A program made the position numbers and the translations under genes. Below the pieces are notes generated by a model, which was not told the origin of the DNA, ran no database searches, and saw nothing but the letters and a program-made list of their open reading frames with translations. From Tessaracoccus sp. OS52 (GTDB lineage: Bacteria; Actinomycetota; Actinomycetes; Propionibacteriales; Propionibacteriaceae), in contig NZ_JAJEWM010000001.1 in the NCBI RefSeq assembly GCF_020687685.1, forward strand, positions 1,612,001-1,676,000: a DNA stretch of 64,000 nt, written 5' to 3'. Positions 9,042 through 17,757 of the stretch are shown here, piece after piece (within the stretch, counting starts at the first letter, position 1; each line of letters opens with the position of its first letter).

Positions 9042-9905
9042 TCACACGAGCACGGCAACGGGTCTGGCCCCGTCACCGTCAGGACGATACAGGGCGAGCA
9101 ACTCCCCCGTCGGCGAGATCATGCCCGTGACCGCCGCCGGCACCTGCAGGGCGAGCGGACGGCCGTAACGGATGTCGGCTTCGGTGGCCGCGTCCACCTC
9201 AAGGCAGGGAAAACTCAGCCTGGCAGCCTCGGCCATCGACATCAGTACGGGTGCCTCGTCACCGAGTTCGACGGCCTGCGTGAGGTCGTAGGCCCCGATG
9301 CGGGTTCTGCGCAGGCTCGTGAGGTGGCCGCCGACGCCGAGGGCCTCCCCCAGGTCCCGGGCGATCGCCCGGATGTAGGTGCCACTGGAACACTCGACGT
9401 CGAGGTCGACGTCGAGGGTCCTGGCCCCCGGGCGCACGCCCACGATGTCGAGCCGGCTGACCTCGACCTCACGCGGTGCCAGTGCCACGCTCCTGCCCTC
9501 GCGGGCCAGCTTGTAGGCGCGCTCGCCCCCGACCTTGATGGCCGAGACCGAACTCGGTACCTGGCTGATGCGCCCGCGCATGGGGGTCAGGGCAGCCTCC
9601 AGCTGCGCCTCGGTGATGTCCGCTGCGGGCGCGCCGGGTGTCACCTCACCGTCGGCGTCATCGGTACTTGAGCGCTCCCCCAGACGCACCGTCGCGAGAT
9701 AGCGCTTGTCGTGGAGCGCGAGGTGACCCAACATCCGCGTGGCTCGGTTGACACCCAGGATGAGCACGCCGGTGGCCATGGGGTCCAGCGTGCCGGCGTG
9801 CCCGATCTTCTTCGTCCCCAGCAGGCGCCGGAGCCGGGCGACCACCTGGTGCGAGGTGGCCCCGGACGGCTTGTCGAGGACCACCAGCCCCGAGAGCTGG
9901 GTCAC
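9042..9905 (-). CDS. truB: tRNA pseudouridine(55) synthase
   Basis: 287 aa. Isomerises U55 in the T-loop of tRNAs. The catalytic Asp lies in the TruB signature GHAGTLDPMATGVL (about residues 35-48), preceded by LDKPSGATSHQVV; the YIRAIARDLG segment and a C-terminal PUA-like region follow. The start is a GTG at 9905 that overlaps the rbfA stop (GTGA), so the two genes are translationally coupled. Confidence 0.96.
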   Translation of the reverse strand: MTQLSGLVVLDKPSGATSHQVVARLRRLLGTKKIGHAGTLDPMATGVLILGVNRATRMLGHLALHDKRYLATVRLGERSSTDDADGEVTPGAPAADITEAQLEAALTPMRGRISQVPSSVSAIKVGGERAYKLAREGRSVALAPREVEVSRLDIVGVRPGARTLDVDLDVECSSGTYIRAIARDLGEALGVGGHLTSLRRTRIGAYDLTQAVELGDEAPVLMSMAEAARLSFPCLEVDAATEADIRYGRPLALQVPAAVTGMISPTGELLALYRPDGDGARPVAVLV

Positions 9906-10339
9906 TCCTCGTCGCCGGCGTCGGCGCGGGGCTCGCGGTAGGGATTGGGCTCGCCGGCGTACTGCTTGCCGGCCGCCTCCGCCGCCACCTCCGCATCACT
10001 GGCCTGCACTCGCGCCAGGAGGTCCTCGATGTTCTTGGCCACCTCGGAGGTGGCATCGAGGACGAACTCCAGGCTCGGAGTGAACTTCAGTCCGAGCTGC
10101 TGCCCCACAGTGGTGCGCAGCATCCCCTTGGCCGACTCCAGTGCAGCGGCCGTCCCGGCCCGCTCCTCGTCGTCACCAAGGACCGTGTAGAAGGCCGTCG
10201 CCTCACGGTTGTCACCCGTGAGACGCACCTCCGTGATGGTCACGAAACCCAGACGGGGATCCTTGACCCGACGCTCGATGGTCGAGGCCAGGATCACCTT
10301 TATCTGGTCGGCGAGTTTCGCGTTTCGTGGGCTGGGCAT
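9902..10339 (-). CDS. rbfA: 30S ribosome-binding factor A
   Basis: 145 aa. Start at the ATG at 10339, directly after AAGGAGGAACC. A KH-like small protein needed for late 30S maturation and cold growth. Recognisable segments are the N-terminal LADQIKVILASTIERRVKDP, the central GFVTITEVRLTGDNREATAFY and LGLKFTPSLEFVLD near residue 95. The C-terminus has an Ala/Glu-rich extension. It lies between infB and truB and overlaps the truB start by 4 nt. Confidence 0.95.
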   Translation of the reverse strand: MPSPRNAKLADQIKVILASTIERRVKDPRLGFVTITEVRLTGDNREATAFYTVLGDDEERAGTAAALESAKGMLRTTVGQQLGLKFTPSLEFVLDATSEVAKNIEDLLARVQASDAEVAAEAAGKQYAGEPNPYREPRADAGDEE

Positions 10340-10370
10340 GGTTCCTCCTTCGGATGGGTGCGACGGCCGG

Positions 10371-13289
10371 TCAGGACCGCTCGCGCTCCACCACCTCGTA
10401 GGTCTCGACGACGTCACCGATGCGGATGTCGTTGTAGTTCGACAGCGTCAGACCGCATTCGAAGCCCTCGCGGACCTCGGAGGCATCGTCCTTCTCGCGA
10501 CGCAGGGACGCGATCGCTGTCTGGGCGATGACAACCCCTTCCCGCAGGAGACGGGCCTTCTGGTTGCGCTTGATGGTCCCGTCGGTGACCATGCAGCCCG
10601 CGATGTTGCCGAACTTGGAGCTGCGGAAGATGTCGCGGATCTCTGCCTGGCCACGGACCTCCTCGGCGAAGATCGGCTTGAGCATGCCCTTGAGGGCTGC
10701 CTCGATCTCGTCGATGGCGGCGTAGATGACCGAGTAGAAGCGCATGTCGACGTTCTCGGCGTCGGCCAGCTTGGCAGCGTGCTGCGTGGGCCGGACGTTG
10801 AAGCCGATGATGACCGCCTTCGATGCCGCCGCGAGGGTGACGTTGGACTCGGTGATGGCACCGACTCCGCGGTCGATGACCCGCAGCGAGACCTCTTCGC
10901 CCACATCGATCTTGCTGAGGGCGTCCTCGAGGGCCTCGACGGAGCCTGCTCCGTCGCCCTTGAGGATGAGCAACAGCTCCTGGGCCTCGCCCTTCTCCAA
11001 CTGCTCGAAGAGCTGGTCGAGGGTCTTGCGACGGGAACCGGCTGCCTGGGCGGCGGCCCGCATGCGGGCGGCACGCTGGTCGGCGATCTGGCGGGCCATC
11101 CTGTCGTCCTCGACGACCAGGAAGTTGTCGCCCGCGCCGGGGACCGACGTGAGGCCAAGGACCTGCACGGGACGCGAGGGCGGTGCCTCATCCAGGTTCT
11201 CCCCGGTGTCGGCGAGCAGCGCCCGGACTCGTCCATGGGCCGATCCGGCTACGATCGAGTCACCGATGCGCAGGGTGCCTCGATGGATGAGGACGGTGGC
11301 GACGGGGCCGCGGCCCTTGTCGAGGTGCGCCTCGATCGCGACGCCCTGGGCAGGCATGTCCGGGTTGGCACGCAGGTCCAGCGCAGCGTCGGCGGTCAGC
11401 ACGATGGCCTCGAGCAGTTCGTCGAGCCCCTGGCCGGTGGCAGCGGACACGTCGATGAACTGGGTGTCACCGCCGTACTCCTCGGGCACCAGACCGAACT
11501 CGGAGAGCTGTCCACGAACGCGCGTGGGATCCGCAGACTCCTTGTCGATCTTGTTGACCGCCACCACGACGGGAACGTCCGCAGCCTTGGCGTGGTTGAG
11601 CGCCTCGATTGTCTGGGGCATCACGCCGTCATCCGCGGCCACGACCAGCACCGCGATGTCGGTGGACTTCGCACCACGGGCACGCATGGCGGTGAACGCC
11701 TCGTGGCCCGGGGTGTCGATGAAGGTGATGGCTCGATCCTGGTCGTCCACGACGGTTTGCACCTGGTAGGCACCGATGGCCTGGGTGATGCCACCGGCCT
11801 CCTTGCCCGCCACGTTGGACTTGCGCAGCGTGTCCAGGAGCCTGGTCTTGCCGTGGTCGACGTGACCCATGACCGTGACCACTGGGGGCCGGGACTCGAG
11901 GTCGGTGTCGTCACCGATGTCCTCCCCGAACTCCAGGTCGAAGGACTCGAGCAACTCGCGGTCCTCGTCCTCGGGCGAGACGACCTCGATGTTGTAGTCC
12001 AGTTCAGCACCCAGCACCTCAAGGGTGTCGTCGGCGACCGACTGGGTGGCCGTGACCATCTCACCGAGGTGGAACAGCACCTGCACCAGCGACGCCGCGT
12101 CCACACCGATCTTCTCAGCGAGGTCCGTCAGCGATGCCCCACGGCGGACGCGGACCGTCTGGCCGTCGCCCTTGCGCAGGCGCACGCCACCGATCGCAGG
12201 AGCCTCCATCTGGTCGAACTCTTGCCGACGCTGCTTCTTGGACTTGCGACCCCTCTTGCCGCCTGCGCCACCTCTACCGAAGGCGCCCTGGGTGCCGCCT
12301 GTGCGACCACGACCACGGCCGCCGCTGGGTCCGCCCATGGGCGGGCCACCAAAGCCGCCGCCGCCGGGACCACCAGGACCGCCACCGCCACCGGGACGAC
12401 CACCACCGCCGCCACCGGGACCACCCGGACGCCCACGACCGCCCGCACCGGGGCCACCACGGCCACGTGCGGGGGCTGAGGAGCCCAGTTGGGCCGACTG
12501 CTGCTTGGGCATCATGGCCGGGTTGGGGCGCGGCAGACCGCCGGTGCCACCGGGCCGTGGCATGCGCTCACCGGTTCCCGGAACACCTGCGCCCCCGGGA
12601 CGCGGGGCGCCCGGGCGCTGGTCGCGTCCCTCGGGACGGGCGCCAGCCTCCGGACGGCGGCTAGGACGCTGGGTGCCCATGCCCTGGGCGGGTGCGAACG
12701 GGTTGTTGCCGGGACGGGGCGAGCCGGGCTTCCGCCCGACGGTACCCGGCGTGGGACCACCCGGGCGAGCCGCGGGACGGGCACCGGGCCGCGGAGCGGG
12801 GGCGTTCGACGACGGCGCCGGGCCGTCGGCGTCGGGCCGCTTCGCAGCGGGCTGCGGGGCGGGAGCCGTGGTCGGAGCCGGAGCCGGAGCGGGTGCCGGC
12901 GCCTTGGACGCGGGCTTGACGCCGGGACGTGGTCCACCGGGCTTGGGGGAGGTCGAGACACCCTCCTCCGAGCTCACGGGGGCGCCAGGGGTGGCGCGGG
13001 GACCGACGGGCTTGGGAGCGGGCGCCTCGGGGGCGCGGGCCGCGGGAGCGACCGGCGCGGTCTTCTCCGCCGACGGCTTGGGGGTGCTCGGAGCAGCCTG
13101 CTTCGGCGACTCGGGCTTGGGTGTTTCAGAGGGTCCGCTCAGTGATTCCCGCAGACGGCGCACGACCGGCGCTTCCAGCGTGGACGACGGGCCGCGAACA
13201 TATTCGCCCATCTCGTTGAGCTTGTTCAAAAGCTCCTTGCTTGTGATCCCGATCTCTTTTGCGATCTCGTGGACGCGAGGCTTGGCCAC
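10371..13289 (-). CDS. infB: Translation initiation factor IF-2
   Basis: 972 aa; GTG start at 13289 after AAGGAG. GTPase that places fMet-tRNA on the 30S subunit. The N-terminal IF2_N domain (residues 1-50) is followed by a very long Pro/Ala/Gly linker (about 55-350) with a PGG-rich stretch, usual in actinobacteria. The G domain starts near 465 with G1 GHVDHGKT, G3 DTPGHE and G4 NKID; domains II, III and C2 follow to the end ([17 protein letters not shown]). A second IF2_N-like segment ([20 protein letters not shown]) lies near 375. It is downstream of ylxR by 176 bp and upstream of rbfA by 31 bp. Confidence 0.97.
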   Translation of the reverse strand: MAKPRVHEIAKEIGITSKELLNKLNEMGEYVRGPSSTLEAPVVRRLRESLSGPSETPKPESPKQAAPSTPKPSAEKTAPVAPAARAPEAPAPKPVGPRATPGAPVSSEEGVSTSPKPGGPRPGVKPASKAPAPAPAPAPTTAPAPQPAAKRPDADGPAPSSNAPAPRPGARPAARPGGPTPGTVGRKPGSPRPGNNPFAPAQGMGTQRPSRRPEAGARPEGRDQRPGAPRPGGAGVPGTGERMPRPGGTGGLPRPNPAMMPKQQSAQLGSSAPARGRGGPGAGGRGRPGGPGGGGGGRPGGGGGPGGPGGGGFGGPPMGGPSGGRGRGRTGGTQGAFGRGGAGGKRGRKSKKQRRQEFDQMEAPAIGGVRLRKGDGQTVRVRRGASLTDLAEKIGVDAASLVQVLFHLGEMVTATQSVADDTLEVLGAELDYNIEVVSPEDEDRELLESFDLEFGEDIGDDTDLESRPPVVTVMGHVDHGKTRLLDTLRKSNVAGKEAGGITQAIGAYQVQTVVDDQDRAITFIDTPGHEAFTAMRARGAKSTDIAVLVVAADDGVMPQTIEALNHAKAADVPVVVAVNKIDKESADPTRVRGQLSEFGLVPEEYGGDTQFIDVSAATGQGLDELLEAIVLTADAALDLRANPDMPAQGVAIEAHLDKGRGPVATVLIHRGTLRIGDSIVAGSAHGRVRALLADTGENLDEAPPSRPVQVLGLTSVPGAGDNFLVVEDDRMARQIADQRAARMRAAAQAAGSRRKTLDQLFEQLEKGEAQELLLILKGDGAGSVEALEDALSKIDVGEEVSLRVIDRGVGAITESNVTLAAASKAVIIGFNVRPTQHAAKLADAENVDMRFYSVIYAAIDEIEAALKGMLKPIFAEEVRGQAEIRDIFRSSKFGNIAGCMVTDGTIKRNQKARLLREGVVIAQTAIASLRREKDDASEVREGFECGLTLSNYNDIRIGDVVETYEVVERERS

Positions 13290-13465
13290 TACTCTCCTTC
13301 ACGGCCCAGACCCCATGTCCGGACCAGTTAGTTTTGTTGCTTGCTCATCGTTGGATACTCATCGAGTGGTCATGAGCGTTAGCCCACTTTCTGGTTCGTG
13401 CCGACGCGGATCGTCGGCATTCAGCGATGCGGCCACAGCGAACAGACGCAGGGCCATCGACCATG

Positions 13466-13747
13466 TTACCCCGCCGAAGGCGCCTGATTCCACCCGGATG
13501 CGATCTGGTCCAGTCGTTCCGCCAGCGCGGGGGCCGGTTGGGCCCCATGCCCGAAAGCGCGTTGCAGTGCCCGGCGCCGCGTCGCCTGTTCCAGACAGGA
13601 GCGTTCCGGGTGCAGGTAGGCTCCCCGCCCCGGAAGCCGGGGACTGGTCGCCTCGACGACCTCCTGGCCGACCCGCACGAGGCGGATCAAGGTGTCCTGG
13701 CCAGCCCTTTGACGACAGCCGAGGCAGGTGCGCAGGGGCTCAGCCAT
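13466..13747 (-). CDS. ylxR: YlxR family RNA-binding protein (RnpM-like, DUF448)
   Basis: 93 aa. The DUF448 signature is clear: RTCLGCRQR at residues 6-14 and LPGRGAYLHPERSC near 38. In Firmicutes the family has been reported to bind RNA and modulate RNase P (RnpM). It normally sits directly between nusA and infB. Here infB follows as expected, but the gene upstream is a glutamate-transporter permease, whose TGA overlaps this ATG by 8 nt (ATGGCTGA). Translation may therefore be coupled to the transporter. The 176 bp between ylxR and infB show no clear promoter or hairpin to me. Confidence 0.9.
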   Translation of the reverse strand: MAEPLRTCLGCRQRAGQDTLIRLVRVGQEVVEATSPRLPGRGAYLHPERSCLEQATRRRALQRAFGHGAQPAPALAERLDQIASGWNQAPSAG

Positions 13748-14594
13748 GTTCGACCACGCCCGCCTTGGGACCCCTGCGGCGCGCGATCCACCGGGCCAGC
13801 GCAGACACGGAGAAGTTCACCGCCAGGTAGATGGCCAGCGTCACGAGGAAGATGGAGAAGGAGTACTGCGTGGAGCCATAGAAGTCCTTGAGTTGGTTGC
13901 TGACCCGAAGGATTTCGGGGTACGCGACGATGTAGGCCAGCGAGGTGTCCTTCAGCAGGACCACCAGTTGCGCCACGATGATCGGCAGCATCTGCCGGAA
14001 GGCCTGTGGGAACTCGACGAGCACGCGCGTCGCGAACGAGGTCAGCCCCAGCGAGAGACCGGCCTCCCGCTGCCCGCGCGGCAGCGACTGGATCCCCGCG
14101 CGCAGGGCCTCGCCGATGATGGCACCGTTGTAGATCGCGAGCGCCCACACCACGGCCCAGTAGCCGCTGGTGGCAAGCGCCAGGAGGATGAACAGCATCA
14201 TGAGCAGCACGGGCATGCCGCGGAAGAACTCCAGCACGATCGCCGTCGGTACGCGCACGAGAGGCGACGGCGCCAGCCGCGCGAAGCACAGCAGCACGCC
14301 GAAGATGATCGCCAGCACGGCCGCCAGACCGGCCGCTCGCAGGGTGCCCATGAGGAGGCCCCGCTGCAGCAGTCCGCGCCAGACCTCGTCGTCACCGAAG
14401 ATGTCCCACCGCTCGGGGCTCCACAGCCCGGTCAGGACCGCCCCGTTCACCGTGACCCGGGGCTGGCCGAGGGCGTAGATCAGCCATGCCAGACCGCCCA
14501 CCACCAGGACGCCAATGACCACCGAGAAGGTCCGTGACAGCGCCCTCGCCCGTGGGCCGGGGGTCTCGTAGAGGACCTGCACCTCTGCGCTCAT
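13740..14594 (-). CDS. gluD: Glutamate/polar amino acid ABC transporter permease (GluD-like)
   Basis: 284 aa, several transmembrane segments. The EAA loop that contacts the ATPase is visible as GEALRAGIQSLPRGQREAG (about residues 160-178), and EFFRGMPVLLMMLF marks the HisM-type permease. It has a longer N-terminal segment than GluC with a periplasmic stretch, as GluD proteins do. It pairs with GluC to form the membrane channel. It starts 4 nt inside the gluC end (ATGA) and ends inside ylxR. Confidence 0.9.
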   Translation of the reverse strand: MSAEVQVLYETPGPRARALSRTFSVVIGVLVVGGLAWLIYALGQPRVTVNGAVLTGLWSPERWDIFGDDEVWRGLLQRGLLMGTLRAAGLAAVLAIIFGVLLCFARLAPSPLVRVPTAIVLEFFRGMPVLLMMLFILLALATSGYWAVVWALAIYNGAIIGEALRAGIQSLPRGQREAGLSLGLTSFATRVLVEFPQAFRQMLPIIVAQLVVLLKDTSLAYIVAYPEILRVSNQLKDFYGSTQYSFSIFLVTLAIYLAVNFSVSALARWIARRRGPKAGVVEHG

Positions 14595-15238
14595 CGCAGC
14601 ACCGCCACCTTCCGCTCGATCCGGGCGGCGAAGCGACCGAGGGGAATGGTGATCACCAGGTAGCAGACGGCGATGCCGAGCAGGATGGGGATGACAGAGT
14701 CACCGTGGGCGTTCGTGAGGGTCTTGGAGACAGCGATCAGCTCCACCACGACGAAGCCGGCGGCCACTGACGTGTTCTTGGTGAGCGCGATGATCACGTT
14801 GATCAGGGGCGGGATCACCATCCGCACCGCCTGGGGCATGACGACGAGTGTGACGATCTGCATGAAGTTCAGCCCGACCGAGCGAGCTGCCTCGGCCTGT
14901 CCGACGGGCACTCCGTTGATGCCGGAGCGGAGGGCCTCGGCCACGAACGCGGAGGTGTACAGCGACAAGGCGATGTAGGCGCCGGTCTTCGACTGGAAGC
15001 CGAGTTGCAGCGCGGGCAGCACCACCATGATGAAGAAGAACACCAGCGTGAGCGGGGTGTTGCGCATGACCTCGGTGTAGGTCGTCGCGACCCAGCGGAG
15101 ACTCGCGATCGGCGAGATCCGGAGGAACGCGACGACCGTCCCGATCAGCAGTGCACCCAGCCCGCCGACGGCGAGCAGTTCGAGCGTCACCCGGAAACCG
15201 GCCCAGTAGCTGGGCAGGTTGCTGAGGACGGCTTCCAT
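14591..15238 (-). CDS. gluC: Glutamate/polar amino acid ABC transporter permease (GluC-like)
   Basis: 215 aa, about five transmembrane segments, HisMQ family. Its EAA loop reads EALRSGINGVPVGQAEAARS (about residues 100-119), and TEVMRNTPLTLVFFFIMVV is the typical early segment. It forms the transmembrane heterodimer with the GluD-like protein. It begins 18 bp after the binding-protein gene and overlaps the next gene by 4 nt, giving a tight gluA-gluB-gluC-gluD order as in Corynebacterium. Confidence 0.9.
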   Translation of the reverse strand: MEAVLSNLPSYWAGFRVTLELLAVGGLGALLIGTVVAFLRISPIASLRWVATTYTEVMRNTPLTLVFFFIMVVLPALQLGFQSKTGAYIALSLYTSAFVAEALRSGINGVPVGQAEAARSVGLNFMQIVTLVVMPQAVRMVIPPLINVIIALTKNTSVAAGFVVVELIAVSKTLTNAHGDSVIPILLGIAVCYLVITIPLGRFAARIERKVAVLR

Positions 15239-15256
15239 GGGTGCGTGCCTTCTGCG

Positions 15257-16093
15257 TCAGTAGCGGTCGACGGCAGGGGGCTCGGGGGTCTCGAGCACCT
15301 TGCCCGCCGTGCTCTCCCAGGCCTCTGCCCAGGACCCGTCCTCGTAGGACTGCTCAAGGACGTCGTTGATGAAGTCGCGGAACTCGTCGTCGCCCTTCTT
15401 CAGCCCGATGCCGTAGGGCTCCTCGGTGAAGGGCTCTCCGGCCAGCTCGAACTCGCCTTCGTTCTGGTCCACGAGTCCAGCGAGGATGACGTTGTCGGTG
15501 GTGAGGGCCTGGGCCTGCCCGGTGCGGATCGGCTCCAGGCAGTCGGAGTACTTGTCGACGGTGATGATGTTGTCGGTGTACTCGGCCACGTTCTTCTCCG
15601 AGGTGGAACCGGTCACGGTGCACACCGTGTTGTCACCCAGGCTCTCCGGCCCGTCGATGCCGTCGGGGTTGCCGGCGGGGACGAGGAACGTCTGCCCGGC
15701 GATGTAGTAGGGGCCGGCGAAGTCGATGACTTCCTTGCGCGTGTCGTTGATCGTGTAGGTGGCCACGACGATGTCCACCTGACCGCTCTCGATGAAGGGC
15801 TCCCGGTTCTGGGAGACCGTTTCCTTCCACTCGATTTTCTCCTCGGGGATGCCGAGAGCCTCGGCAACCAGCTTGCCGATCTCGACGTCGAAGCCGACCG
15901 GGGTGCCGTCGGGGCCGGCCAGACCGAACAGGGGCTGGTCGAACTTGGTTCCGATGGTGATGGACTGCTCCGAGGCAAGGCGCGCCATCGTGGTGCCCTC
16001 CTCGAAGTCGGACTCGACGGTGTCGCCACCACAGGCGGCCAGGGCGGGAATGACGGCCACCGTGATGATGGCGGCCCGTAGGTTGTGCTTCAT
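15257..16093 (-). CDS. gluB: Glutamate-type ABC transporter substrate-binding lipoprotein
   Basis: 278 aa. A short signal peptide ends in the lipobox ALAAC (Cys about residue 21), so the mature protein is lipid-anchored. SBP family 3 features are present: FGLAGPDGTPVGFDVEIGKLVAEAL near residue 55, an INDTRKEVIDFAGPYY motif near 115, and a C-terminal KGDDEFRDFINDVL. It delivers glutamate or a related polar amino acid to GluCD. The start at 16093 has AAGGAG upstream. Ligand specificity is inferred from operon layout and family, not from contact residues. Confidence 0.9.
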   Translation of the reverse strand: MKHNLRAAIITVAVIPALAACGGDTVESDFEEGTTMARLASEQSITIGTKFDQPLFGLAGPDGTPVGFDVEIGKLVAEALGIPEEKIEWKETVSQNREPFIESGQVDIVVATYTINDTRKEVIDFAGPYYIAGQTFLVPAGNPDGIDGPESLGDNTVCTVTGSTSEKNVAEYTDNIITVDKYSDCLEPIRTGQAQALTTDNVILAGLVDQNEGEFELAGEPFTEEPYGIGLKKGDDEFRDFINDVLEQSYEDGSWAEAWESTAGKVLETPEPPAVDRY

Positions 16094-16126
16094 TTGCTGC
16101 TCCTTGGTGGGGTTTGGAAAAGGCGG

Positions 16127-16879
16127 TCAGTGGAGGATCTTGGACAGGAAGTCCTTGGCGCGATCACTGCTCGGATCCGTGAAGAACACCTCGGGCGGGG
16201 CCTCCTCCACGATGGCCCCTTCGGACATGAACACGACGCGGTCCGCCGCCTTCCGGGCGAACCCCATCTCGTGGGTCACAACGATCATCGTCATCCCGGA
16301 CTGCGCGAGGGCGACCATGACGTCGAGGACTTCGTTGATCATCTCGGGGTCCAGTGCGCTCGTCGGCTCGTCCAGGAGGATCACCTTCGGGTCCATGGCG
16401 AGCGAGCGTGCGATGGCCACGCGTTGCTGTTGCCCGCCGGAAAGCTGGGACGGGAGCTTGTTGGCGTGGTCCTGCACCCCGACGCGGGTGAGCAGTTCCA
16501 TGGCCCGCTTGTCGGCGTCCTTCTTGGGAATCCTGCGCACCTTGATGGGTGCCAGGGTCACATTCTCGAGGACGGTCTTGTGGGCGAACAGGTTGAAGGC
16601 CTGGAACACCATGCCGACCTCGCTGCGCAGCTTCGCCAGTTCCTTGCCCTCCTCGGGCAGGCGCTGCCCGTCGATGTAGATCTCCCCCGAGTCGATGGGC
16701 TCCAACCGGTTGATGGAGCGGCACAGCGTCGACTTGCCGGATCCCGACGGTCCGATGACGATGACCACCTCGCCCTTGGCGACTTCCAGGTCGATGTCCT
16801 TGAGTACCTGGTGCTGGCCGAAGAACTTGTTCACGCCGCGCAACTGGACGAGCGGGGATGGCGTGCTCGTGTCTGGCAT
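16127..16879 (-). CDS. gluA: Polar amino acid ABC transporter ATP-binding protein
   Basis: 250 aa. Walker A GPSGSGKST (about residues 43-51), Q-loop VFQAFNLFAHKT, ABC signature LSGGQQQRVAIARSLA, Walker B VILLDEPTSALDP and the H-loop VVTHEMGFAR are all intact. It powers uptake through the GluC/GluD channel. It is the first gene of the operon; the roughly 130 bp upstream hold the divergent promoter region shared with the plus-strand amidohydrolase gene, in which I could not assign -35/-10 boxes with confidence. Confidence 0.93.
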   Translation of the reverse strand: MPDTSTPSPLVQLRGVNKFFGQHQVLKDIDLEVAKGEVVIVIGPSGSGKSTLCRSINRLEPIDSGEIYIDGQRLPEEGKELAKLRSEVGMVFQAFNLFAHKTVLENVTLAPIKVRRIPKKDADKRAMELLTRVGVQDHANKLPSQLSGGQQQRVAIARSLAMDPKVILLDEPTSALDPEMINEVLDVMVALAQSGMTMIVVTHEMGFARKAADRVVFMSEGAIVEEAPPEVFFTDPSSDRAKDFLSKILH

Positions 16880-16973
16880 GGCGCCACATTAGGCCCGCGT
16901 GCGGCCAAAGTCGGGGCGCTTTACCGCATCGTTACACAACCCCTACCACCGGTTGGCCACGAACGGTCCTGCT

Positions 16974-16996
16974 GATAGGTTTGAGAAAACCTTATC
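16974..16996. promoter_or_regulatory. Imperfect inverted repeat upstream of the amidohydrolase cluster
   Basis: GATAGGTTT (16974-16982) and AAACCTTATC (16987-16996) form an inverted repeat with one bulged base, ending 13 bp before the start codon at 17010. Its position suits an operator or a hairpin covering the ribosome site. No regulator gene is adjacent, so its partner is unknown. Confidence 0.35.
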
Positions 16997-17009
16997 TACA
17001 GGAGCATCG

Positions 17010-17756
17010 ATGCCGACGTTCTTCGAGGAGCTCGCAGCGGACCGACGCCGGGTGGCGCTGGACTGCGACGTGATGCTGGGCCACTGGCCGCAGCGGGCGG
17101 ACCTTGACCTGTCCCCCGACGCAGTGGCCACCGTCCTGACGCGCGCCGGTATCGACGGCGCGCTCGTGGCCAGCGGACAAGCCGTGATGTTCGACGAGGA
17201 AGCCGGGAACGCCGAGGCGCGCACCTGGGCCGCCGAGCGCGACTGGCTGCCGTGCCACGTGGTCAACCTTCGCGACGCGAGTGACTTCACGGAGCGGGTG
17301 GTCGAGTGGATCGAACTGGGGGTGCGCGCCATCCGCTTGCCCGGGGTCACCCAGATGGTCCCGGTCACCGCGCCGGGCTACCAGCTCGTCGTCGCAGAGG
17401 CAGCCCGCCATGGGCTGGTCATGCTCGCCGAGGGCAACTTCACAGCGGTCCAGCACGCCTTCCGTGGGATCGACGCGAAGGTGGTGTTCCTGGACATGGG
17501 CTACTACGAGACCGCGGACTTCCTCATCGCGGCTCGGGCCGAGCCCGGTTTCGTCGCCAGCACCAGGCGGCTCCTAGGACCCGACACGCTGGAGATCGTC
17601 TGCTCCGAGGTTGGCGCCCGGCACATCGCCTTCGGTTCGGGCAGCCCCTTGCAGGACTTGGAGCCGACGGTGTGGCGGCTCCGGGACGCCCGCCTGGGCA
17701 CCGAGGACTTCGACGCCATCGCCGGTGGCACCCTGACCGCACTGCTGGAGAACTGA
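17010..17756 (+). CDS. Amidohydrolase-like TIM-barrel protein, atypical metal site
   Basis: 248 aa; ATG at 17010 with AGGAGC upstream. The fold pattern resembles the amidohydrolase-2 family (compare the gene at 18970), with a C-terminal 'ARHIAFGSGSPLQD' that takes the place of the family's FGTD strand. However, the N-terminal H-x-H metal pair is not seen: the equivalent stretch reads DCDVMLGHWP, and the active-site Asp strand reads FGSGSP. It may be a non-catalytic or differently metallated homologue. It is the first of three plus-strand genes with a 1-bp gap to the DegT gene. Function unknown. Confidence 0.6.
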   Translation: MPTFFEELAADRRRVALDCDVMLGHWPQRADLDLSPDAVATVLTRAGIDGALVASGQAVMFDEEAGNAEARTWAAERDWLPCHVVNLRDASDFTERVVEWIELGVRAIRLPGVTQMVPVTAPGYQLVVAEAARHGLVMLAEGNFTAVQHAFRGIDAKVVFLDMGYYETADFLIAARAEPGFVASTRRLLGPDTLEIVCSEVGARHIAFGSGSPLQDLEPTVWRLRDARLGTEDFDAIAGGTLTALLEN

Positions 17757-17757
17757 C

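Noticed and set aside
10209-13830. Long plus-strand open frames opposite infB and rbfA
   Set aside because: They are antisense to a complete IF-2 with all G motifs and arise from high-GC third positions; no ribosome sites or known domains.
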